From positions 8,013 through 36,763 of the forward strand of contig JAAMXP010002069.1 in NCBI GenBank assembly GCA_019693395.1: a stretch of 28,751 nt of DNA, in the 5' to 3' direction. Each line of letters starts with the position of its first letter. The stretch's first letter is position 1. Source of the DNA: Ettlia oleoabundans (Eukaryota; Chlorophyta; Chlorophyceae; Chlamydomonadales). The position numbers and the translations under genes are program-made. Below the pieces are notes generated by a model, which did not search any database, was not told the DNA's origin, and was given only the letters and a program-made list of their open reading frames with translations. This document shows positions 1 to 11,200 of this stretch, in pieces.

Positions 1-16
1 CCCCCCCCCCCCCCCC
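1..16. repeat. C homopolymer run of 16 at the window edge
   Basis: The window opens with sixteen consecutive C residues. They lie in the intron that precedes the first visible DJ-1 exon (acceptor AG at 39-40). The run may be a real low-complexity tract or the end of an assembled contig; the sequence alone does not tell. Confidence 0.8.
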
Positions 17-40
17 GCCTCGTCTGATCTTTTGGGGCAG

Positions 41-804
41 GGCGGCATGCCTGGTGCGGAACGTCTGCGCGACTGCGCCGTGCTGACTGAGCTGTTTGCA
101 AAGCAGAAGGAATCAGACAAGCTACATGCTGCTATTTGCGCCACCCCGGCTGTTGCCCTGGAGCCTCAGGGTGAGCTTGCACGCTGATCCGGCTCCTGCG
201 AACGCAGGCCCATTGCTCCTGCTGCCAACACGTGTTGGATAGCAGGGCGGATTCGCAATCTAAGTGTGCATTATGACTTCGTATGCATGTCAGGTGAATG
301 GTGACCTCGCGGTGTGCTAGTCACTTCATTGCCTCATCTTGCAGGCATATTAGCGGGCAAGCAGGCTACGGCTCACCCCGCCTTTGCCGTCAAGTTGTCC
401 AACCGGGAGGCAGTGGAGCAGCGGGTGGTGGTGGACGGCAAGCTGGTGACCAGCAGGTGAGCAAGAGCCTGGTGGTGGTGGTGGTGGTGGTTGAGGGCCT
501 TGTGCGCCAGCAATGGCATTGGTGCAGAAAGGCATTGGCCAGTGAAGTGGCGCAGCCAGGCTGTTGCTGCTTGTCACACGGAGGACTGTGCAGACAGGTG
601 TAAGCAGCACACATGGCTCGTGCTGGCTGCATCCACATATTCTTCTATGATGCGCCTTGCTCAATTCATGTGTCGTTGTGCAGAGGGCCGGGCACCGCAT
701 TTGAGTTTGCTCTGGCACTGGTGAAGATGTTGTATGGGGATGAGAAGATGCGGGAGGTGGCGGGGCCCATGGTGATGCCAGATGGTTTTGACAAGGCCAT
801 CTGA
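41..804 (+). CDS. DJ1: DJ-1/PARK7-family protein, C-terminal part (5' truncated)
   Basis: Three final exons are seen at 41-170, 345-456 and 684-804 (stop TGA 802-804), with GT-AG introns and matching phases. The peptide opens with GGMPGAERLRDC, carries LHAAICATPAVAL and ends with TSRGPGTAFEFALALV followed by EVAGPMVMP. These are the hallmark blocks of the DJ-1/PfpI superfamily. The Cys in AAICATP sits where the nucleophilic, oxidation-sensitive Cys lies (Cys106 in human DJ-1). Family members are small alpha/beta proteins linked to oxidative stress protection and glyoxal/protein deglycation; plant forms often carry two tandem DJ-1 domains. Only the last ~120 residues are inside the window, so length, targeting sequence and number of domains cannot be judged. 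The gene converges on the ABC transporter gene. Confidence 0.93.
471..490 (+). repeat. (GGT)n microsatellite in a DJ-1 intron
   Basis: Six GGT units plus GG lie just after the donor of the intron 457-683. This is simple sequence with no other feature attached. Confidence 0.85.
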
Positions 805-928
805 GCTCCTGCCTGTTCCTCTCCTCCTCAGTTGTGGGGCGCTTGGGCTGTATGTTATATGCTTCGGTGCTTGATTTGTTAGACACGTTCAGAACAACTT
901 GGCCACTTGCTGATTGATGCAAGAAAGT

Positions 929-933
929 TTACA
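929..933 (-). terminator. Candidate TGTAA poly(A) signal for the ABC transporter gene
   Basis: TTACA on the plus strand reads TGTAA on the minus strand, about 290 bp past the transporter stop codon. TGTAA is the usual green-algal poly(A) signal. A pentamer is weak evidence alone. Confidence 0.3.
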
Positions 934-1172
934 CCAAGTTGGGACAGGCTTGGGGCAAGAATTTGTGGGACCCGGCAGAAAGGGAGTTGAAGCATACTGT
1001 GTGAGGGCACACTTGCAGGAGTGGAATTTGCGCATACACACTCAATTAAATCCATGCGTTTGGGTTGGGTAATCGATCAATGAACGTTATGAAATGAGCA
1101 TGAGGAAAATTGTACAAAAATACCTGCAAAACTAGTGCAACGCAACTCGTGGATCAGATTTATCAGTCAGGA

Positions 1173-1177
1173 TGTAA
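1173..1177 (+). terminator. Candidate TGTAA poly(A) signal for the DJ-1 gene
   Basis: TGTAA lies about 370 bp past the DJ-1 stop. If this site and the one at 929-933 on the other strand are both used, the two 3' UTRs overlap. Confidence 0.3.
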
Positions 1178-1224
1178 GGTCCCTTGCTGCACTTTGACGT
1201 AACTAAGGACCGCGCTCATCACCA

Positions 1225-4200
1225 TCAAACTGGCACCACGTCTGTCACCTTCTCCTGCTCTGCGCTGCCCTCTCCCTCTCCCTCGTCACTGCCGCTGCCC
1301 GCTGCACTGGGGTGCACCCAGTACGCACCAAGCTCTGCTGTATGAACCAGGCGCCTGTAGGTGCCACCTGCCAGCTGCATCAGCTCCTCGTGGCTGCCCT
1401 GCTCAACCACGCTGCCACCAGAAACCACTGCAATCAAATCCGCGCTGCGCACCGTGCTAAGCCTGCATACAGCACACAGAACCAAGTCCCCATTCAGGAC
1501 TGGTGATCTAGACAATTAAGCAGCGTAAGCAGCAGGTAGAACAAATATCGACACAAATTGCACGCCCCGCCTGCCGTCATGGTTCCCTCATGCTACACCG
1601 TGCACGATTTCCCCTTGCTTAAGATTACCCCTGCACCTGTGCGCGATAATGAGCTTGGTTGCTTGCAGTGAGCGCAACATCCGGCTGATGTAGCGTTCGC
1701 TGGCCACATCCAGAGCGCTGGTCACCTCATCCAGAACCAGGACCTGCGGCAGCAAGAGGCAGTGAATGATGGGTAGGACGTGGTGGTCGTGCCTGGAAAC
1801 GCAGTGGAGGAATGGGTGCGGGATGGCAGGCCAGGGAACACAGGCAAGCAGCATGCAAGCAGGCTTTAGGCCTGCTGCAGCCACAAACCTTGGGATGGAG
1901 AAGCAGCGCCCGGGCAATGGCCAACCGCTGCAGTGAAGGGGACGCACACACTGATCAACTACAAGTAGCAATCCAGCCAGGCATCTTTGTGGCCTTTGAT
2001 CATCTGCACGAATCCACTACGCATGCATGTGTGCAGGGCGCAAACAACCAATCAGCGGCCAACCTGCTTTTGGCCTCCTGACAGCGCGTGACCACGCTCT
2101 CCCACTTCCGTGTCGAACCCATCAGGCAGCTGCTGCACAAACTCGTGGGCAAACGCTGCTCTGGCCGCCTCCACCACCTCACTCATGCTGGCCCCTGGCT
2201 TGCCGAAGCTGTGCGCACAGCAAGAAGCGGGGTGGGGGGGGTGGGGGAGGGGTGGGGGGTACAAGGGATGATGCGGTGCAGTGCAATGCATCAGCTCAGG
2301 GAAGCGCACGCAGGGTTGCTTGACTGTGCTCCAAAAGGCGCTGACAATATCATAGCAGGTCGAAGCTGTGCCATGCAAGACGCTGTGGTGTTTTGCTCTG
2401 CCTCCATCCCCCTCTACCTCAGTGGGCCCCAGCGCACCTGATCTGTTCTCTCACAGATCCAGACATCAGCATAGGCTGCTGCAGCACAGCCGCCATACCC
2501 GATACAGCCGGGCCGCCGCCAACTGCCGTCAAGTGAGCCAGCGGCTGCCCGTTGACTAGGATTGTGCCGCGCTGTGGCTCGTAAAGCCCCAGTAGCAGGG
2601 CTGCGATGGTGGACTTACCACCGCCGCTGGGGCCCACTAGAGCCACCGTGTGCCCCGGTTGTAGCGTGAGGTTCAGGCTCTGCACAGCCCAATCCTGACT
2701 GCCTGGGTAGCGGAACCACACATCGCGAAACTCCACTCTACTGCCGGCATGACTGCTGCTGCTCGCTCCGCTGCTGCTAGCGCCCGCTGTTTTGCTGCTG
2801 CTTTCATCGTATCTGGCAGGTGTTGCAAGTTTTGCTTCCTGGGCCTGGGGGACCACAAGCTCTGCCACACGCTCCAGCGCTCCGACCGCCTTGCCAAGTT
2901 CACCAAGGCTGGCAGCCACGGCACTCAAACCCACGCTGATGAAGAGGTTGTACACGTTGGCTGCACCAGAGCGGGGTGTGCAAGCAGAAGAAGGGCATGT
3001 CATGTTGACAGCTGTGGTTGACTCAGCAACTGGTCCCGCAAAGAGCCTCATCAGGCCAAGGGAATGCTTTGTGCTTGCAACCGATTTGCCCTGAACTCTT
3101 GCTGAATTGCTGTTGCTCTGACCATCACCCCGCCCCTCAACAGCAGCTTACCTGCCAGCAGGGTGCCCACGCTGATCTTGTTCTGTATGACCAGCATGCC
3201 GCCGAGGCCCAGCAGCGCCACAGTGCCTACATTCACTGCCAGCCGTCCTGCGCCCTCCACAACGCCCTGCGGCACACAGATGAAGCCAAACCACATGGGG
3301 CATGTGCGATGGCAGGCTGCTGCTATCAGCTCTGAGACAATGTTGGCTAGCAATACATGCTGGGCAGCACATGCAGGCAGGTAACCTAAAAAACTGTGGC
3401 AGCAATGCGAGGGTGGATGGGAAGGCAAACAGGACAGCCCTGCCGTTTACCTGAAAGAAAGCGTATTGCTGCGCCAGTTCATAGCCACTCTGGGACAGCC
3501 CGCTGAAGGCCGCCGCCTCACGCTGCTCCTGAGCAAACACCTGCACCGTCTGCACCTGGGACAAGCGCTCCGCTGCAAACTCCAACGCCGAGGCTGCCAC
3601 CTGCGCAACCAGGGGTCAGCGTGGGTTATGCAATGGCAAGAGCAGCAGCAGGGACGGACAACCAGGCATGCACGGCAAGAAAAGGGCCCGGACTGGGTCA
3701 GCACCATATGAGCTCCATCCTACTTGGTACCATTCCTGACAAACGGCACTCTGGTCGTTGCCATGCATTGAACCTCCCTACATCCTGGGCTCTGTCACAA
3801 AGCCCACCTTCTGTCGCTGGTAGATGATGGCCGAGCTGCGCACCACCACAGCTCGCAGCAGGCGGGAGAGGAGGGGAGTGACGAAGAAGGTGACCAGGGC
3901 CAGGAGGGGCTGCTGCAGGGCCACCATCAACAGCGCACCCGCCACTTCAAACAGGGAGCGGAAGCCACGCTGGCCAATGAAGTCTGCATGGTGGCAGGGG
4001 TTATACAGCGTTGCAAAAGGCGGCAAGGGCAAGGCAGAAGCGGGCGGGTGCAGCGCAGCGTCACAGCCAGGAGCTGCCCTGTTGTTTCCAGGGGTGGCGC
4101 GGCAGTGCTGCAAGTGCAGGGGTCCCCTTACGACACACCTGCCAGTGTGTTTTGCAGCACGGTGACATCCAGGGTGAGGCGAGAGACGAGATCTCCGTTA

Positions 4201-4862
4201 GTGGTGGCGTCGAAGAAGGGTTGGGGTCGTGTCATAATGGTGCCCATCAGCCGCCTGCGAAGGCGATGGCCAAAGCGCTCCCCAACCAGCGCACTGCACC
4301 AGGCCACCAGCGCATTGCCTGTGGCTGACAACACAAGGCAGGTGCTTAGCTTGATGATGACGGCCGTGAAGGATGTGGGGGCGGCGGCTGCTGTGCCCGA
4401 GGCCAACCCGCCAAAGGGGTTGATGGCGGCGGCTGCCCCCTCCCCTGCCAGCCCGCCGTGCGCCCTCACGACGTCAAAAACCTCGCCAATGACCATTGGG
4501 AAGGCCAGGGTGAAGAAGATGGTGCCACCAAGTGCCACAGAGGTTGCCAGCAGCAGCGGCCAGTCTGGGCGCAATATCTCTAGTGCCAGCCGCAACGCTG
4601 CATGCTGGGAGGCTGGCCCAGGACGCGGCTCCCAGGTAGCTGCCGCTGCTGTCGTCTGGGTGGATGTTTGCCCACGTTTTGCATACACCTGCCGTCGTTG
4701 AACGGCAAGACGGAGGCGACCCGGAGCGACGGATAACCAGGGCTGTGCCGGCCTCTGTAGTGCAGCAACCAGGTGCTGCTGTTGCCGCCGCTGCCGCCGC
4801 TGCTGCCCAGTGGGCCGGTGCCCAGCGATGTTGATACGGGCGTGCGCCCTTGTAGCTAACAT
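1225..4862 (-). CDS. ABCB-type half transporter, probably organellar (ABCB10/ABCB28-like)
   Basis: Nine exons, read on the minus strand: 4139-4862, 3799-3983, 3451-3600, 3152-3266, 2438-2960, 2064-2208, 1889-1927, 1637-1743, 1225-1462; all introns GT-AG, total 741 aa. The first ~75 residues are rich in Arg, Gln and Ala and low in acidic residues, as in a plastid or mitochondrial transit peptide. An ABC type-I membrane domain follows (about residues 95-410, hydrophobic segments in exons 1, 2, 4 and 5), then a Ser-rich linker (about 445-465) and one nucleotide-binding domain. That domain carries Walker A GPSGGGKS (501-508), signature LSGGQKQR (608-615), Walker B VLVLDE (628-633) and H-loop IIAHR (659-663). 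One membrane domain plus one ATPase domain makes a half transporter, expected to dimerise and couple ATP hydrolysis to transport across an organelle membrane. The substrate is unknown. The start at 4862 is the first ATG in frame. The C-terminal tail is acidic. Confidence 0.94.
2229..2259 (+). repeat. G-rich tract, possible G-quadruplex, in an ABC transporter intron
   Basis: At least four runs of four or more G residues separated by single T or A lie in the intron 2209-2437. The G-rich strand is the template strand of the transporter gene. The pattern satisfies the usual G-quadruplex rule, but whether it folds is unknown. Confidence 0.6.
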
Positions 4863-5226
4863 TTGTGTGGTTGGTCAATGCCCTGTGTTGTGTGGTAGCC
4901 ACCCAAATAAAGCGAGAGTGAGCTTTGCCAGCAGGGCGGTGTGGGGCTCCTGTGCGTTGCTTGGCTAAATGCTAGCCTACTCACAACATTTTGTGCACAC
5001 GGCTGGGTTTCCCTGGTATCAATAGGCGCTGCGACAATTTGTACTGCCTGCGCCTGAACGCGAACGCCCGCGAGCAGCTCGCGAAAGCTGTCGGCTTTTT
5101 TCGTCGCGGCTTCGGTACTCTACTTCAAAGCCGTGCGCCATTTGGAGGCCGCTGTCGCAATGCCCCCGGTCACTGCCCTCGCGTAGCAGACGGTCGTGCA
5201 CAGAAGCGGGACTGACACAGCTGGAC
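4863..5226. promoter_or_regulatory. Shared upstream region of divergent ABC transporter and kinesin genes
   Basis: The 364 bp between the two start codons must hold both 5' UTRs and both promoters. No TATA box at a convincing distance is seen. It holds a 15-bp near-perfect palindrome (5069-5083), followed at once by a short AAAGC/GCTTT inverted repeat and a T run. Confidence 0.6.
5069..5083. promoter_or_regulatory. 15-bp palindrome in the divergent promoter
   Basis: CGCGAGC and GCTCGCG flank a single A, giving perfect 7-bp arms. The site lies about 145 bp upstream of the kinesin start and 207 bp upstream of the transporter start. It could be a dimeric transcription factor site; no factor can be named. 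Confidence 0.4.
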
Positions 5227-8200
5227 ATGAAGACCGGCAAGGCTAAAGGGGCAACCGGGTCACCGCCCCAGCAGACTCCAGCCACCAGCTGCCCGCACGC
5301 CGCCTTGCCTCTGAGCGTGCAGACTCGCCTAGCACCCACAGCAGCACCTCTCACGGTATGAGTTGCGTTCATAGCGCAGGAGACTACAGGCCAAACATGC
5401 CTTGCAGACGGCTTTGCTTGCACAAACAAGTGGCCCTTTGTCTGCCTGTCCTGAGCTTCTTGCTGGAGCGTGCTCCTTGGTGCACCTGTCAAGTGAAGTC
5501 CTTCACCCACCACCTCCCGTAGCCGCTGTGGAGTCCCGGGTCGGCCGCCACTCCACAGCTCTTCACCCAACGCAAGAGCCTGTTCAACGGCGAGGCAGAA
5601 GGAGGGGCCATTGATGTGAACAGCCCTGCCGCTGCACACCCTTCTCCGCTGAACAGTGTCAAGGTTGTGCTGCGCATCCGGCCACCCCACGGGAAAGAAG
5701 CGACAGAGGCACCATGCCTGCAACACACTGGTGTAGACACACTGACAGCGCTGACATCTCCAGAGCGCACCTACTACACCCTGGATCACGTTGCAGGCCC
5801 AACCCAGGGGCAGGCGCACATGTTCAAAGTGAGCGCCATGATGCGTGTCCCGCCCTGTGCCGCCTGTCCTGCTGCATGGGGTGACCATACTATCCGCCCT
5901 GCTATGCCCTGCTTTGCCCCAGGTGGTGGGCAGGCCAATAGTGGAGAACGCAATGGCTGGGTACAACTCCTGCATCCTCGCTTATGGTCAGACGGGCAGT
6001 GGCAAGGTGGGTGGCTGTGCTTCACTTCAATGGTTTTGTGCTTGTGAAGCAGCAAGCAGCATAGTGGGTGCTACCGCTGGCCAATCCCTACATGCATGCA
6101 ATCGTCGCGTCTGCCCTCCCGCTGCCCTCCCTGTGGCCTTCTCTCCTAATCAGGCCTGCCATGCCCTGCCAAAGTACCACGCAGACCTACACCATGCTGG
6201 GGGACTTGCCATCTGGGACACAGCGGGAGCTGTCAGAGGGGGCTGGCCTGATTCCCCGCATCTTCTCCCACCTTTTCGCGCGGATCGCTGAGCTGGAGGA
6301 GGCGCGTCAGGCAGGTCGTGTCGTCACGTACACCACGACATGCTCACTGCTGGAGGTGTACAAAGAGCAGGCAAGCAGTGGCGGGCCATGCAGTGCTATG
6401 GCATGCATTTCGAGCCTGAAGCGAAGCTGGACAGTTGTTTACGATATGACTCCGGTGCAAGGAGCATTGGGGCACCCCCCATAGAAAGGGGGCGTGTCGG
6501 CCTGTTGTGTTCATGCTGGCCTGCCTGCCTGCAGATCACCGACCTGATGGCAACGTCTGAGCGGGTGACACTGCGGGAGGATAAGCAGGAGGGGGTGTTC
6601 CTGGAAGGGCTGAGCTGGCACCCTGTGGCCTGCGGTGAGTTTATTGGTGCGAGTGCACCCCAGCAAATCCTGTGCTCAAGTTTGTCGCTAGTGCGAGAAA
6701 GGGTCCGGCTTCAACACGTGTATATGCCCTTGGGGCTGCTTTGCTGCAGCTGGCGATGTGCTGAACCTGCTGTCCCGGGGTGCCGCCTCCCGCCACACTG
6801 CTGCCACCAGGGTGAATGACACAAGTAGCCGCAGCCACATGGTGAGCAGGATTTCGTGTGCCATGAATCAACATTGGAGTCTGAGTGTGATTTCTGGAGT
6901 AGTGGTCCGCCAGGTTCAAGGGATCCTAGGTGGGACTGGTTGAAGACTGTGCTTTCTGTAGTCGTCTGCCAAACCTCTCTTCCCTCCCTTCCTTGCAGGT
7001 GATGACCTGCACCCTGGAGGTGCGCATCGTAGAGGAGGGGGCAGGAGTGGTGCGCCGCCGCAGCCGGCTGAGCCTGGTGGATTTGGCTGGTAGTGAGCGG
7101 CAGAAGGTGGCAGATACGGAGGGCGACAGGCTCAAGGAGGCGCAGGCAATTAACAGGAGCCTTTTCACTCTGGGCCAGGTGGGCCAATGGGCATTGCATG
7201 CTGATGGCATGTCAGATGGGCTAGCAGCACAGCGTTGATGCATTGCACATCCCAGATTTACCTTTTGCCATGCTGTGTGGGTGCAGGTTATCAACAAGCT
7301 GACAGAGGGCTCAGCTCACATCCCATACCGCGAGTCCAAGCTCACGCTGCTGCTCAGAGAGTCCCTGGGTGGCAACAGTCGTACAGGTGCAGCCATGATG
7401 GGCAGTTGCATGTGCTGAAGTGCTGCTGGCCATGATCTTGCAAAGCCGTGGTTCTATGTGTATGGGTCCCAGATCAAGTTGTAGTGTTGCGCACCAAGAA
7501 GCGCTCGTGAACCACGCTTGCAGTGATCATCCCCACGGTAACACCCACACCCTCCTGCTTCTCGGAGACTCAGAGCACGCTCAAATTTGCCCACCGTGCG
7601 AAACAGGTTAGCCAGAGCCCTTGTCATTCTTCAGCCTGCACAAGCACAGGGTAACCAGCCCAGTGGGTTGCGGGCTGGTACAGCAGGTGCCATGTGCAGT
7701 GTCAGGGGTGACACCCTTCGAATACACTGAGCTTCCTTTGCACTCCTGCAGATCCAAAATCGGGCGGTTGTGAACGAGGACGTGTGCCAAAGCGCAGTGG
7801 AGATGGCGGCTGAGCTGCAGCGCCTTCGCGCTGAGGTGGTCATGCTGAGGGGCCTGGCGCGATCCAGCAACAATGTCAATGGAGCTGATCCGGAGCTCAA
7901 GCAGGCTCTGCTTGTCAATGACCAGCTGGAGAGCAGTAACAAGTGGATGCAAACACAACTTCAACGTTTGCGGCAGTAAGTACTTTGCCTGCATGTATGC
8001 ACAGGGCTTAACAGCATGAGGAGTCAGTTATATCATCTTCATTCTTGCAAACATAACATGTCATGTGTTGGGAATGGTTATTTACAGTTCACTTGAGCGG
8101 TGCAACCCAGGTAACTTGGGCTGCTTGCAGGGTAACAGACGTGGCAAGATCGCAGCTAAAAGTAGAGCACGTCTGCCTCATGGCAGCAATCCTTTTGTGC

Positions 8201-11200
8201 TAGCACACGCCATGCTACCCGTTCACAATTAGTTTATCACCAAGCTGCCTCACCCTGCTCTGCCAGTACTTGCCCTTGCTTACTTTTGTGCAGAGAGCGA
8301 GATGACTTTGAGGCTGCCTCCAAGGCTGCGTATGCGCAGCTGCAGATCCTTGAGGAGGCGGAGAGTTCGCAGCGGGTGCAGGAACTGCATTTAGAGATGC
8401 AGCGCCTCCAGTTGGCCCACAGCGATGCACAGTTGGAGCTAGCGCAGCAGCGTGGCGAACTGGGACTCCTGGCTGCAGCGGTGCAGCAGCGTGCCGCTGA
8501 CCAGGAAGCGGTGGCGGCTGCATTGTCCGAGGCTAAGCAGCAGCTGTCCAAGACGGAGGGGCAGCTGGAGGTTTCGAGGGCGCAGGTCGAGGCGTTCAAG
8601 GCCAGCCAGCAGGCCAAGGAAAACAAGCTGCGCAGGTAGGGAGGCCAGCACGGTGGGGATTTGCGGCTGGCCAGCAGGCTGAGGGGCGCGCATGTGATGT
8701 GCACGGCTTTTTACTCGCTCACATGGCAGGGTGATTATTTTCTATGGTGTGCCTCTTGCAAGTTGTTCCTCATGCAGTGCCTACCCTGCTCTGTCGCCCC
8801 GTAGTTCCCAGGAGATGGCTGCGACTGTGGCTTCCCTGGAGGCCACCTACGCCACCGTCCAGATGCAGATGAAGCGCCTCATGAATCGCAATGATGAGCT
8901 CATGGCTGAGCGGGTTAGGCTAGAGACCAAGGCAAGCACTTCTGGGTACAGCGACCACTGCCATCGAGGCCATTAACACGAGCCTTTGCGCACATCCCTG
9001 CATAACACAGCGGGCCATGCAATGGACTGGCAGCCTGGAAAGTTTGCGCTGATCTGTCTGTTCTTCAAGAAGCTAGCCTGAGCTATACGCAGCCTTGTGT
9101 GGTTTGCAGGTTAAGGACCAGGAGGTGCGTGCTGCCAACGCAGCCTCCACAGCTTCCAACAGCCGTGACCAGCTGGCTGCCCTGCGTGTCGAGAGGGTAG
9201 TGCTGCAGGAGGAAACGCAGCGACTTGCAGGCACCCTGGCAGATACTGAAGCGCAGCTGCAGGCGCTGGCTAGGCGCAATGGCGAGCTGAGGTGGGGCTG
9301 CGTGCACTGGATGCTGCACTTGAGTGCAGTATCGCTTGGGGGTTTCAACAAGTGTCTTCAGGTTACTGCAGCTGCTCACTGCTTGCAATAAGAGGTGCTA
9401 TGTGATGCAGCCTAGAGGTTGATAACCGGCGCAATGCCAGCAGCGGCACCCTGGCGCAACTGGCGGGCATGCGGGAGGCGGTTGCAGCGGTGAAGCAGGA
9501 GCTGGAGGCGATGCGGAGCAGCAAGGAGGCCGCTGTTGAGCGTGCCTCACTGCTGGAGAATCAGCTTGAGGAACGCAACAGTAAAGCTGTGCCCCAGGCT
9601 GAGGAGGCTGCCGCTGTGGCTGGCAAGGCAGGGGAGCTGATGTTGCTGCTCCAGAAGGCACGCGAGGTGCGCTGCCACGATGAGACATGTTGTACAACAG
9701 ACCACTGTCGCAACTCAAACTGCCCTGTTCTCCTGACCCCACGATACCTACAACTTTTGAACATCACTGACCAACCCCTTGTTCCTGTGTGCAGGGCAGC
9801 CTGGCCCACAAGGCGGAGGCAGCCTATCACCAGCGGCACCGCGAGCAGCTGGAGAAGGAGCACGCCCGTGTGATGCAGGAGAAGCAGCAGCTGGAGCAGC
9901 GGCATCGGCAGCTGGTGAATAACCTGGAGAGCGATCAACAAGGTGAACCCTCCATTCCTGTAGGCATCAGCTAGGTGCCTGACCTGGGCAGGCCCTTGAG
10001 GACGGAAAACAACCAGCAGTTGGGGCTTCGCCTGCTGCATGTACTGGCTGTGCATTCTTTTAAAGCTATCGTCTCACGAGTTGGTTACAGTATATCTTCC
10101 ATGTTCATACATATTCATAGGGCGCCCCCGCGCTAACGCTCGATCTTAGCTCACGTCTGTGGCTTCCTTGTATGTAGCAAAATCTTCCCGTGAGTCACTG
10201 CTGGTATGGGAACTGGACCAGGCGCGGTGCCAGCTTGATGTGCTGGAGAACACGGTCAGTCAAATGCGGCGTGACCAGGCTCAGCACCCCGCAGAGGCGG
10301 CAGTGCAGAATGACGCGGAAATCAGCAGGCTCAAGGAGCAGCTGCAGGAGGTGAAGCAGCTGGAGGTCGCAGCGATGGAGCGCCTTGCAACAGCAGAAAG
10401 CGAGCGAGATGCGCTGTCAATGCAGGTGGAGGCGCTGCGTACCCGCAGTGCATCTAACGAGGCTATGCTGGCAAAGAAGGAAGCTTTAGTTCGCGAGCTG
10501 AGGGTTCAGGTCAAGGACGCGGCCGCTGAGTTGGAGCAGCTGCGAGTGAGTGGCTGGCCGGGTACATGGGCTGCCCGTCGGCTCAGTCTCAGTGGGCAGC
10601 AGCGTGCTGGTTGCAGCCCAATCGCTTTATTAATCAACCCCTTATGCTTTCAAGTAAGAAGCTTTTGCTGCCCTCTTAATGTTCCTTCTCTGCAGGCCCA
10701 GATTGGGGAGTGTTATGCACAGCTTCAAGCTGAGCAAGTTCAGTGGGTGCAGCGGGAGGAGGTGCTGGAGGCTGCAGTTGTTCAAAGGGATGCCTTGCTG
10801 GACGAGCTCACCTCACAGGCAAGCTAATATGGGTGATTGGCGCAGAAAATGGGGCAGCAGGTGCCGTTGGGTTGTTGCTTAAGGCAGCAGTCAATAGACA
10901 CAGCAGGGCGTACTGACCATACAGTCTACATGAGTGCACACTTCACCACTAGTTGGAGCGCCAACTGCTGATGCCCCAGCTGCTCCTGCTTTTGGTTTGT
11001 CAATGCTGCAGGCCAAGGAACTTGCTCGGCAATTGCAGGAGGCACAAGGCTCAGCATCTGAAGCAGCACAGCTGCAAGAAATTTTGGACGTGAAATCGAG
11101 TCGGTTGCAAGTGCTGGAGGCTGAGGCAGCAGTTGGCCAAGAGCGTCTGGTAGAGCTGGGCCAGATGCTGGCATCCAGCAAAACAGCGGCAGAGGAAGGG

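Larger units (their letters stand above)
805..1224. other. Intergenic region between convergent DJ-1 and ABC transporter genes
   Basis: This stretch of 420 bp holds the 3' UTRs of two genes that point at each other. No convincing coding frame is present. It contains one TGTAA on the plus strand (1173-1177) and one on the minus strand (929-933), the usual chlorophyte poly(A) signal. I see nothing else in it. Confidence 0.6.

Noticed and set aside
3988..4701. 237-codon plus-strand frame
   Set aside because: It lies antisense to the first ABC transporter exon, whose frame encodes a clear membrane domain; the antisense peptide has no recognisable feature.
5019..5975. 318-codon open frame on the minus strand
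   Set aside because: It runs antisense across the divergent promoter and the first kinesin motor exons, starts at a non-ATG codon and shows no known domain. GC-rich antisense frames are often open by chance.
8932..8976. GT donor (GGGTACAG) as an alternative to the GC donor at 8932
   Set aside because: Using it leaves two bases before the next exon and shifts the conserved coiled-coil frame; only the GC donor keeps phase 0.
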